This document shows, one piece after another, positions 6,112 to 13,328 of a stretch of 13,416 nt of DNA (within the stretch, counting starts at the first letter, position 1; each line of letters begins with the position of its first letter). The stretch spans positions 1-13,416 of the forward strand of contig CANHYS010000011.1 of NCBI GenBank assembly GCA_947464585.1, written 5' to 3'. The notes under the pieces are model-generated. The model saw only the letters and a list, made by a program, of their open reading frames with translations. It was not told the DNA's origin and made no database searches. A program made the translations under genes and the position numbers. The stretch is from Planctomycetaceae bacterium (GTDB lineage: Bacteria; Planctomycetota; Planctomycetia; Pirellulales; UBA1268).

Positions 6112-6502
6112 ATTTCTTGTCGTTGGAGCCTACGCGGTCGCTGGTCATGGCCTGCCTCGCGCCACCGGAGACATCGACCTCTGGGTGCGTCCCTCGTCTG
6201 AAAATGCGGCCCGGCTCTGGAAGGCGCTGGAGCGATTCGGCGCGCCGCGGAGCCGACTGACGCCTGAATCATTTGTGCAGCCGGACATCGTTTACCAGAT
6301 CGGCCTGCCGCCCAATCGAATCGATCTGCTCACCGGCATTGATGGCGTCGAGTTCGCAGAGGCTTGGACGGACCGCGTCGCCTGTGTCGTGGATGGCGTC
6401 TCGTTTCCAATGATTTCCCGTCATCACCTCGTCGCCAACAAGCGGGCGACAGGCCGGCCTCAGGATCTGGCCGACGTCGCCAGGCTGGAAGCCGCCGAGT
6501 GA
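6059..6502 (+). CDS. MNT/AbiEii-like nucleotidyltransferase
   Basis: A 147-residue protein of the minimal nucleotidyltransferase superfamily (AbiEii/DUF6036-like). The signature VVGAYAVAGHGLPRATGDID spans residues 21-40 and is followed by LWV. It supplies the glycine-rich turn at Gly23 and the acidic pair Asp38/Asp40; RIDLL gives a third acidic residue, Asp89. All three catalytic acidic positions are thus present, implying an active enzyme that transfers a nucleotide from NTP to an unknown target. The conserved tail ANKRATGRPQDLADVARLE is also typical of this group. The ATG at 6059 starts inside the upstream 73-aa gene; the frame extends six codons further to a TTG, but nothing favours that start. 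Members of this family occur as toxin or antitoxin components, and a stand-alone role is also possible. The pair is flanked by operons on the opposite strand, which suggests an independent cassette. Confidence 0.85.
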   Translation: MNRDFAEMLNALSAERVEFLVVGAYAVAGHGLPRATGDIDLWVRPSSENAARLWKALERFGAPRSRLTPESFVQPDIVYQIGLPPNRIDLLTGIDGVEFAEAWTDRVACVVDGVSFPMISRHHLVANKRATGRPQDLADVARLEAAE

Positions 6503-6524
6503 CGCATCTGGCCTGCGGCTGCAA

Positions 6525-6540
6525 GCAACTGTCGAGTTGC
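6525..6540. terminator. Stem-loop in the convergent gap (possible bidirectional terminator)
   Basis: GCAACT-GTCG-AGTTGC forms a perfect 6-bp stem with a 4-base loop. It lies in the 46-base gap between the plus-strand nucleotidyltransferase stop (6502) and the minus-strand SGNH hydrolase stop (6549). The placement suits a terminator serving both directions, but neither side has a U-run, so it is not a canonical rho-independent terminator. Confidence 0.35.
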
Positions 6541-6548
6541 AACAAGTC

Positions 6549-7877
6549 TCACCGTTGTGCGGACAGTACCCGGGCGTCGCCGCCGGCCACGCAGATGCTC
6601 TCGAGCCGGAGTTCCTGCTCCTTGTCGGGGGCGAACACCGGCTCGATCCGCAGCGTGTGGTCCGTCGCGGGGTCGAGGCCGGTGGCGATCACCGCGACGT
6701 GATGCGTGTTGCCCTTGGACGGGGCGGCGATGCTGGCGGCGTCGAACTCGCGGAGCGGCTCTTTCGCGTTGGGCCCCGGTCGCTCCACCAGTTTGCCGTC
6801 GATGAACGCCCGGTAGCGGCCCGACTTCGGCGTGCCCTCCCCGAAGAGCAGCACCGTCTCCCCGCGGAATTTCACCTCCAGCGACGCGACCTGCTGCGGC
6901 ACGAGCGTCTTCTTGCCGGCAGAGTCTTTCTCCTCGCGGCGGTTCGTCGCGATCACTTCATCGTCGAGCCACCGCGACATCAGCATGTCAAAATAGGCCG
7001 ACACGAGATTGGGCACTCCTCGCCGCCAGCCGGCCGGGAGGTCGCCAAGCGACGAGAACCGCACCCGCGCCTGCTTCATGTAGGTCGGGGCATGGAGCAT
7101 GCGCTCGGGGGGCGTACAGGTTTTCGTGGCGGCGACGGCCTGGAGGTAGCCATCCCAGGCGGCTGCGGCGAAGAGGTCGTAGCCGGCGTTGCCCGGATGC
7201 ACGCCGTCGGTGTCCCAGAGCGTGTCGACCGTGGTCCCCCCCTGCTCCACCGTCTCGATCGCGCGGAGCACGGCGTCGCCAAGCCCGGTGCCGTAGGCGG
7301 CAGAGACCGCGGTGTGGGCATCGCGGCGTTTCATCTTCTCGAGCAGCGCGCGGTCGATGTTCCACTTGAACGGAAACAGCACCTGCACGACCGGCACCTG
7401 CGCCTCGGTCACGAGCCGGCGGATGATCGACTCGTAGGAGGCGAGCGTCTCGGGGTCGCCTGAGTTGATGTCGTCGTTGGCCGTGAAGTCGACGAAGACG
7501 AGGTCGGGCTTCTTGGCAAGCACGTCGCGGTCGAGCCGGAAGACGCCCAACTGCGAGCCCGTGCCGCCGATCGCGGCATCGTGGAAGGTGAACCGGGCCA
7601 GTGGATACTTTTCCGTGAGTCGCGCGGCGACCCTCGCGCGGTAGGAGAAATAATTCTGGTCGGTGGCGTTGGCGCCCCAGGTGAGCGAGGCACCGTAGAA
7701 CACGACCGTCAGCCGGTCGCCGGCCTGCGCGCGGGCGTCGAAGGCGGCGAACGAGGGCGACGCCGCGGCGGCGATCGACGCTGAGCCCATGATCACCGCG
7801 CAGCAGATCACCAACAGGGGATTGGCTCGTGGTGCGAATCGCACGGCGGCTGTTCGGTCGTGCTGTGTCTGTCTCAT
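6549..7877 (-). CDS. Secreted SGNH/GDSL hydrolase, second type
   Basis: A 442-residue exported esterase-type enzyme. Residues 1-39 hold a basic start and a hydrophobic core (NPLLVICCAVIMGSASIAAAA) consistent with a signal peptide. Motifs: block I VVFYGASLTWGA with nucleophile Ser64; block II AAIGGTGSQLG (Gly104/Gly105); block III DFTANDDIN with Asn134; block V WDTDGVHPGNAGY with Asp224 and His227. The catalytic set is complete. Residues about 300-440 form a beta-rich extension (VLLFGEGTPKSGRYRAFIDG) of the kind appended to planctomycete SGNH enzymes. It is only distantly similar to the hydrolase at 291-1934. Start choice: AGGA (7890-7887) lies nine bases before ATG 7877. The reading frame remains open for about 1.2 kb further upstream, but that part overlaps the propeller gene in another frame and has no protein-like features. 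It follows the 1120-aa propeller gene by 29 bases, so it is the last gene of the right-hand operon. Substrate unknown; acylated polysaccharide is an inference. Confidence 0.92.
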   Translation of the reverse strand: MRQTQHDRTAAVRFAPRANPLLVICCAVIMGSASIAAAASPSFAAFDARAQAGDRLTVVFYGASLTWGANATDQNYFSYRARVAARLTEKYPLARFTFHDAAIGGTGSQLGVFRLDRDVLAKKPDLVFVDFTANDDINSGDPETLASYESIIRRLVTEAQVPVVQVLFPFKWNIDRALLEKMKRRDAHTAVSAAYGTGLGDAVLRAIETVEQGGTTVDTLWDTDGVHPGNAGYDLFAAAAWDGYLQAVAATKTCTPPERMLHAPTYMKQARVRFSSLGDLPAGWRRGVPNLVSAYFDMLMSRWLDDEVIATNRREEKDSAGKKTLVPQQVASLEVKFRGETVLLFGEGTPKSGRYRAFIDGKLVERPGPNAKEPLREFDAASIAAPSKGNTHHVAVIATGLDPATDHTLRIEPVFAPDKEQELRLESICVAGGDARVLSAQR

Positions 7878-7894
7878 GTGCCGTGTTCCTGTTG

Positions 7895-7906
7895 TTTCGA
7901 TCGAAA
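7895..7906. repeat. Perfect 12-bp palindrome in the propeller/SGNH intergenic gap
   Basis: TTTCGATCGAAA reads the same on both strands and fills almost half of the 29-base gap, directly abutting the TGA stop (7909-7907) of the 1120-aa protein gene. It could be a dimeric regulator's binding site or an RNA processing hairpin with a minimal loop. At this size it may also be chance. Confidence 0.4.
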
Positions 7907-10900
7907 TCACTTCTGCTCCTTCATAAATGTCAGCGTGCCCCAGGTGCGGGGCAGCAGCACGGCGCTGCCCGGCCGATCGACGACCACGCCCTCCGACAGT
8001 CCGGCCCAGTGCATCGCCCGCTCGCGGCGATCGCCACCCTCGTTCGCCACGGCGACCGAGGTATCGAAGCCGATGCTGCGGCCCGCAGGATCGCCCACGA
8101 TGCCCAGCGAGGCAAGCGGCACATGGACCTCGAGCGACGTCCGGTGCACCTTCAACCGGTCGTCGAAGCCCTTGTCCTTCCAGGCCATGGCCAGCCCGTC
8201 GACCGGGCCGATGCGATCGAATGTCGCCTCGGCCGCAGGTGAGCGGATGACGGTTGGCGAGCCGCCCGCGCTGGGCAGCACCGGCCAATATCCCTGGACG
8301 AAGTTCTCCTGCTTGCCGCCGACACGCGCGAGGATGGCGCGGATGTCGCCGGCCAGCGGCTTCTCCCGCTGCGGCTTGCTCCAGTCGGGACCGACGCAGA
8401 AATCGACGTAGGCCCCGCTCACGAACGGCGACAGTGGCAGTTCGGTGCCGGCGTTGGCGAACGGCGTCGGCGTGAGGATGGAGTAGTGCAGATAGAGATT
8501 CTTGGCGTCGTACATGCCGCGGACATCGGCGAGCCGCTGGCCGTCGAGAAGGATCAGCATCGGCGCGATCCTGCCCTCGTGCCAGCCCTCGCGGCCGTCG
8601 GCCTCGCCGTCGAGCTTCATCGGCGTCGCACCCGCGCGGGTGGGGTCGTGTCGCACCGCCGTGAACGTTGGCCGCAGCGACGGATCGGGGCCGTCGGGAT
8701 CCCACGGCTGCGCACGGCCCGCGTCTTCGGTCGAGAGCCGTACAGCCGACGCGACGACGGGCTTGAACGACGGCAGGACCACCTCGTGGACGGCGCAGGC
8801 TGTGTCGTTGACGAGCGTGTAAAGACGGCCGTTCTCCTCGTGGATCCCGTTGCCCATCATCTCGACATAGATGCCTGTGTCGTCCATCACGCCCAGCCCC
8901 GTGTCGGGGAAGAGTCGGCCCACGTAAAAACCGTCCCTGTGCCAGACCCACGTCATCGACATGGCATCCGAAAGGAATATGCAATCGCGGGCAACGCCGG
9001 AGAGGCCCATCGGGTTGTACATCTCGCCTCGCTTCGCGCGGGCGGGAGCGCGGCGGCCGACCGCCCACTTGAGCGAGCCGTCGGCGTTCCAGGCGGCGAG
9101 TTTCTTCCGCCAGTTGCGGCTCGCCCACCAGCCGTCGCCGTCGATGCCCGGCAGCCGCAGGCCAGGCGGTGCACTAGGCTCGAGCAAAGCGTAAGCCACG
9201 CCATCCTTCGTGGTCGAGGCGATCGCGCGAACCATGCCGGGCTTCTTGGTGCCGTCGCCGCCGCTGAAATCGGGCGGCGTGCGGTCGGCAGTCGAGAGTT
9301 TCACGTCGGACCAGTCGAAGGCCGGCACGTCGCTCGCGAGCCATTTTCGCGGCGCGAGGGTGGCGTCGACGAATCCATTGGGCCCGACCAGCGAGAGATG
9401 CACGGACCCGTCGGGACGAAAGGCCGCGTCGAAGACGCGGCGGAAAGGTGCGAGCGTGGCATCGTTTTCGGTGATCGTCATCTCGTCGGGCTGCATGAGG
9501 GCATCGCCGTTGCGATCAGCCCATGTCATCCAGCGGTTGGGCCCGGGCTGGTCGTAGTTGGCGAGCCACTCGCCCTCCGCGTTTTTTTCCTGAAGATGGT
9601 GGTAGCCGATCATCGCCACCGGCTTCGGCGGCGCATCGGGCGTGACGAGATAGATGGCACCCTCGCCGTTACCGCTCGACTGGAGCATGAAGAGCCGCCC
9701 GTCGATCGCGGCGAGGCTGTCGGAGTAGCCGAACGCCGGCCAGCGGCCTTTCTTCTCCGGATAGGCCTTGTCCATCGGGAAGCCGCCGTGCGTGAAGCTC
9801 TGGTAACCGCCCGCGGACGGGGCGTAGGCACGCTCGACGGTGAGCTCGTAGAACCATGACGGCTTCCATGTGCCCTTCGCGAAGTCGACCTCGTAGGCAA
9901 AGATGCCGGGGGGCGCGTCATCGAAGACCTCGCGGATCGAGAGCAGCTCCCGCGGGTTGGCGGGGTTCACGACGTCAGCGGTGTGCTGGATCTTTCTGCA
10001 GAACCACTGCCTGAGGAGCTTGCCGTCGGCAGACCAGATGCTGTTGCGCTTGAAGCCCGTGGCGACGTCGTTGACCCAGAGCCGACCCTGCGCATCGATG
10101 GCGATGCCGGAAATCTCGCCGAAGCCATCCTCCTTGAACCGTCCCTCCGGCGGCGAGCCGCCGGCCGCACCGATGCGGCGGAGCGGCCGGCCTTCGCCCG
10201 TGAACACGTGGATCTGCCGCGTGCCGCCCTTGGCGAGCCGGTCGCCACCAACGAGCGTGCCGGCGGCGTAGATGTCGGCGCCTGAATCCCCCACGTAGAG
10301 GTTGCCCTGTGAGTCGACGGCCAGCGAACTGGGATGCTCGAGTCCGCCACCATCCACAAGAGTGGCCTCCACCTTCCCGTCGGCGGAGAGCCGCAGCAAC
10401 TTCGCGCCGCTCACCGCAAAGAGTTTTCCACGGTGGAAGGCGAGCCCGCGCGGGCTGGGCAGGTCGATCCGCGTCACCTTTCCGTCGGTGCGACCGACGA
10501 GGAAGAGGGCGTTGTCATGGGGCACGGAGACGTAGACGGTAGTTTCGGAGAGGGCCATGCCCTCGGTGTAGGAGACGGGCCTGTTTCGCCAGCGGCCGTG
10601 CTGCGTGATCGTGGGCTTCACCGGCAGGGCGGCGAGGATCTTTCCACGGGACTCATCGAGCGTGTAGGCGGCGAGCTCCAGTTTTTCGTTCGCATAGATC
10701 GCGACGTAGATGTTCTTGTCGTCCATCGCGGCGCTCGACCGCTGGTCCCAGGGATAAAAGGAAAAGTAGCGGCGGAGGATGTTGCCCTCGAGGTCGACGC
10801 GTTGCAGACCGGTGACTGTGTTGTCTTCGACACAGCCGAAGACCATCATCACGGAGTCTGTATGTGCGGCGATGCCGGTGCCGCCGCCGAGGTTTGCGCC

Positions 10901-11269
10901 CCAGTCCCCCTTGCCGTCGGGCGTGCGATAGGCCGGGTTGCCGGAGCGGCCGACGGTCATCCGATAGGTGAGCGACGGGGCTTTGTCGAAGAACAGGCCG
11001 CGGACGGCATACTCGCCCGCCGGGCAGACGCGACCGAGGTCGTCGGTGCCATCCCAGCGGACCATGCCCGCGCCCGCCTTCACCGGCTCCGCGGAGAGCA
11101 GGCTGCGGACGATCTGCCCCTGGCCGTTGCAGAGCGCGAGGCTCAGGAAACCATCGTCGGGCGATTCATAGGCGACGGGAATCTCCACGCCGAGCGCGGC
11201 CGTGCCCCTGGGCGCCAACAGGCACGCAAGCACGTATGCCACAGAGATGGTTCGCAGGACTCTATGCAT
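7907..11269 (-). CDS. Large secreted NHL/beta-propeller protein with FlgD-like N-domain and CBM9-like C-domain
   Basis: A 1120-residue exported protein. Residues 1-24 are a signal peptide (VAYVLACLLAPRGTA). Residues about 28-100 match the FlgD Ig-like fold (LSLALCNGQGQIVRSL, then RWDGTDDLGRVCPAGEYAVR). Residues about 130-830 are propeller-like, with NHL-type blades such as HPSSLAVDSQGNLYVGDSGA at 312-331 and ISGIAIDAQGRLWVNDVATG at 386-405. An EF-hand-like calcium loop, DRNGDALMQPDE, sits at 585-596. Residues about 880-1116 form a CBM9-like domain (MKLDGEADGREGW; MYDAKNLYLHYSI at 919-931; terminal RTWGTLTF). No enzyme active site is recognised; a surface or periplasmic carbohydrate-binding or scaffolding role is likely but inferred. 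GAGG (11279-11276), six bases before ATG 11269, supports the start. It is followed by an SGNH hydrolase and preceded by a shorter paralogue. Confidence 0.88.
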   Translation of the reverse strand: MHRVLRTISVAYVLACLLAPRGTAALGVEIPVAYESPDDGFLSLALCNGQGQIVRSLLSAEPVKAGAGMVRWDGTDDLGRVCPAGEYAVRGLFFDKAPSLTYRMTVGRSGNPAYRTPDGKGDWGANLGGGTGIAAHTDSVMMVFGCVEDNTVTGLQRVDLEGNILRRYFSFYPWDQRSSAAMDDKNIYVAIYANEKLELAAYTLDESRGKILAALPVKPTITQHGRWRNRPVSYTEGMALSETTVYVSVPHDNALFLVGRTDGKVTRIDLPSPRGLAFHRGKLFAVSGAKLLRLSADGKVEATLVDGGGLEHPSSLAVDSQGNLYVGDSGADIYAAGTLVGGDRLAKGGTRQIHVFTGEGRPLRRIGAAGGSPPEGRFKEDGFGEISGIAIDAQGRLWVNDVATGFKRNSIWSADGKLLRQWFCRKIQHTADVVNPANPRELLSIREVFDDAPPGIFAYEVDFAKGTWKPSWFYELTVERAYAPSAGGYQSFTHGGFPMDKAYPEKKGRWPAFGYSDSLAAIDGRLFMLQSSGNGEGAIYLVTPDAPPKPVAMIGYHHLQEKNAEGEWLANYDQPGPNRWMTWADRNGDALMQPDEMTITENDATLAPFRRVFDAAFRPDGSVHLSLVGPNGFVDATLAPRKWLASDVPAFDWSDVKLSTADRTPPDFSGGDGTKKPGMVRAIASTTKDGVAYALLEPSAPPGLRLPGIDGDGWWASRNWRKKLAAWNADGSLKWAVGRRAPARAKRGEMYNPMGLSGVARDCIFLSDAMSMTWVWHRDGFYVGRLFPDTGLGVMDDTGIYVEMMGNGIHEENGRLYTLVNDTACAVHEVVLPSFKPVVASAVRLSTEDAGRAQPWDPDGPDPSLRPTFTAVRHDPTRAGATPMKLDGEADGREGWHEGRIAPMLILLDGQRLADVRGMYDAKNLYLHYSILTPTPFANAGTELPLSPFVSGAYVDFCVGPDWSKPQREKPLAGDIRAILARVGGKQENFVQGYWPVLPSAGGSPTVIRSPAAEATFDRIGPVDGLAMAWKDKGFDDRLKVHRTSLEVHVPLASLGIVGDPAGRSIGFDTSVAVANEGGDRRERAMHWAGLSEGVVVDRPGSAVLLPRTWGTLTFMKEQK

Positions 11270-11282
11270 CGTGTGCCTCGCT

Positions 11283-11308
11283 CTCTTGGGATATCACTCT
11301 TGGGATAT
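11283..11308. repeat. Tandem 12-bp direct repeat with 14-base period
   Basis: CTCTTGGGATAT occurs exactly twice, at 11283-11294 and 11297-11308, separated by CA. It lies in the 46-base gap between the 670-aa protein's stop (11316) and the 1120-aa protein's start (11269), starting 14 bases upstream of that start codon. The 14-base period does not match a helical turn, but two copies this exact inside a short gap are notable. It may be a replication-slippage duplication or a regulator or RNA-binding site. Confidence 0.6.
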
Positions 11309-11315
11309 GTGCCAT

Positions 11316-13328
11316 TCACTGAAACGTGATCTGGCCCCAATTCTGCGGCTGCGGCACGAGTTCCCAGACCTCGTCGGCCACGATGCCGGTCGCCTGGTTG
11401 CTCCAGTGGCTCCGTAGCACCGTGTCTTTGCCTGCCTGATCGCCGAACGTCGCGCCAAAATCACCGGAGAGTGTCAGGTCGGCGGCGGGTTTCAAGCCCA
11501 AGTCGGCCAGCGGCACCGCCGCCTCGACGACGTATCGCTTCGCCTTGGCGTCGGTCTTCACCTCGATCTTGACGTTGTCGAGCACCCTCACGCTCTCGAT
11601 CACGTAGCCCTCCTTCACCGTGCCGGAGAAATATTTCCGCACGGACTTCTCCGCTGCCACCGGCCGGTAGAGCACTGCGACGGGCTTCCCACCGTGACTG
11701 CCGATCGAGAGCCGCATGTCTCCAAGCACCGGCTTCGACCGCTTTCGGTCGGCCTTCGCATCGGTGCCGAGCTGGAAGTCGACGGTGTCGCCGCCGCCAA
11801 ACATCTCGGCAGGGTCGCCGGCACCGTTGATCCACGGCGTGGCGTCGTTCACCGCCCAGCCGAGGTAGAGGTGGGTGTCGTCGTAGGCGATCGCCGCCTC
11901 CACGCGGTCGGCCGCCGTCTTCTGAAACGCGAGCGGCTGCTTCTCGTCAAAGTCTTTTCGCAGGTCGCCCGTGAACGCGACGGTCTTCTTTCTCGCCGTC
12001 GCCACGGCTGCCCCCACGCTCTGCTGCAGCATCTTCTCGCGGATCTGCTGCGCCGTCGCCAGGTCGGCCTGGCCGACCGCGAGCGAGCCGCCTGGCAGCC
12101 GCTTCACGGTGTCGAGCCCGACGACCTTCATGTTGATGTAGGCCGTCTTGCCGGCCTGCACGTAGAGTTCACCCTTGTCAGTGACGGCGATCGAGCCACC
12201 AAAATCCTCGGCGCCCATGCCGGGGGGCACGTTATCCATGATCGCGCCGGGCACGGCCGACTGCGGCCAGCGAATCTTGAGCGGGTCGGCCTCGAAGAGC
12301 CGCGTGAGGTAATGGCCCGCCGCCGTGAGCACGTGCCACTCTCCCTTGTCGGTGCCGATCACGAAGATGTCGCCGATCGGGTCGGGGAGCGTGCCTGTGC
12401 CGAGGATGTCGTAGGCGCCGCGGATCATGCCCACGCTCGCCGGCGGTGCGTGGTGGCCGCCGTGCACGCCGACGTAGTTATTGGGATACGTCCACCGCAA
12501 CTGGCCACTCGTGATGTCGTAGCAGGCGAAGTCGGCGTGTGCCTCGCCATACTTTCCGTTGAAGAGCATCGCGGTGCCATCGGCGGAGCCGCAGCCTCGT
12601 TGGGCCCCCATGCTGCCGCGGGTGGCGATGTCGGCCGGCACAGGCAGCTTGCGGGCCGTGGACGGATCGTATTGCGGGGCACCGCACGGCGTGTATCCGG
12701 TGACGGCGAGCTGGAGGAGCGTGCCGTAGAACGTGAGATCGGGCGTCATTGGCATGTACCATCCTGTGATCCAGCCGCCGGGGTCGCCCGGGTATTCACG
12801 CGATTCCTCTGGCTGCTCGCGCTCGTCGTCGTTGGCGTCGGACCAGATCTTCATGCAGGTGAGCTTGCCGACAGGAAAGCCCTCGGAGTTTTTCTTCTCG
12901 GCGAAGGCTTCGAACCTGGTGCGGAGCTTGTAGCGGCCCGGTCCGAGCCGCTCGTAGATGAGCACGGGCGGGGCACCGTGGATCCAGCCTGTGGCGACGG
13001 CGACGTAGAGCCGACCGTCGCGGGAGCGGCCGAACCGACTGTTGGACATGCCGTCGCGGCAGAAGACGCCCACGCAGGAGGCCCGGCCCGTCTCTTTGTC
13101 GAGCCGCCATTCGCACCCGCTGCCAACAAGAGTGAGCGGATCAACCGGCGAGATCGCTCCGCCGAGCGCCCCGTAGGACGTCGCCCCGAAGAACTCGCGG
13201 ACAAACGTCCCATCTGTCGCGGTCCAGCAGGAAAACCGCTTCGGCCAGTGATCCAGCTCCGCCGCCCAGAGCACGCCCTTCGGATCGAGCCGCAGTCCGC
13301 TCACGAACCGCACGCTGGAGTTGCCCAT
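11316..13328 (-). CDS. Propeller protein with CBM9-like C-domain, probably N-terminally truncated
   Basis: A 670-residue open frame paralogous to the 1120-aa neighbour. It opens inside a propeller blade: VSGLRLDPKGVLWAAELDH (residues 9-27) aligns with ISGIAIDAQGRLWVNDVAT (386-404) of the neighbour. An EF-hand-like loop DANDDEREQPEE is at 164-175, PQQ/propeller-like strands follow (GTAMLFNGKYGEAHADFACY; GDIFVIGTDKGEWHVLTAAG), and a CBM9-like domain covers about 447-668 (AYDDTHLYLGWAVND at 481-495, terminal QNWGQITFQ). It has no signal peptide, no FlgD-like domain and no first half of the propeller. The ATG at 13328 has no Shine-Dalgarno, and a TGA lies five codons upstream in the same frame. 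Most likely it is the 3' part of a longer gene disrupted by a nonsense mutation or rearrangement; use of the internal ATG as a real start is the alternative. If expressed as drawn, the product would stay in the cytoplasm. Confidence 0.75.
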   Translation of the reverse strand: MGNSSVRFVSGLRLDPKGVLWAAELDHWPKRFSCWTATDGTFVREFFGATSYGALGGAISPVDPLTLVGSGCEWRLDKETGRASCVGVFCRDGMSNSRFGRSRDGRLYVAVATGWIHGAPPVLIYERLGPGRYKLRTRFEAFAEKKNSEGFPVGKLTCMKIWSDANDDEREQPEESREYPGDPGGWITGWYMPMTPDLTFYGTLLQLAVTGYTPCGAPQYDPSTARKLPVPADIATRGSMGAQRGCGSADGTAMLFNGKYGEAHADFACYDITSGQLRWTYPNNYVGVHGGHHAPPASVGMIRGAYDILGTGTLPDPIGDIFVIGTDKGEWHVLTAAGHYLTRLFEADPLKIRWPQSAVPGAIMDNVPPGMGAEDFGGSIAVTDKGELYVQAGKTAYINMKVVGLDTVKRLPGGSLAVGQADLATAQQIREKMLQQSVGAAVATARKKTVAFTGDLRKDFDEKQPLAFQKTAADRVEAAIAYDDTHLYLGWAVNDATPWINGAGDPAEMFGGGDTVDFQLGTDAKADRKRSKPVLGDMRLSIGSHGGKPVAVLYRPVAAEKSVRKYFSGTVKEGYVIESVRVLDNVKIEVKTDAKAKRYVVEAAVPLADLGLKPAADLTLSGDFGATFGDQAGKDTVLRSHWSNQATGIVADEVWELVPQPQNWGQITFQ

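Noticed and set aside
7878..9128. A long minus-strand open frame upstream of, and in frame with, the SGNH hydrolase, giving an 859-residue reading.
   Set aside because: It overlaps the well-supported 1120-aa propeller gene in another frame, has Arg/Pro/Gly-rich non-protein-like content, and the real SGNH start with a signal peptide and ribosome site is at 7877.
8486..9859. A 457-codon plus-strand open frame.
   Set aside because: It is antisense to the propeller gene, rich in Arg/His/Gly with no recognisable domain or ribosome site; long antisense frames are expected in GC-rich coding DNA. The plus-strand frames at 384-1343, 4122-5021, 6537-7463 and 10334-11329 were rejected for the same reason.
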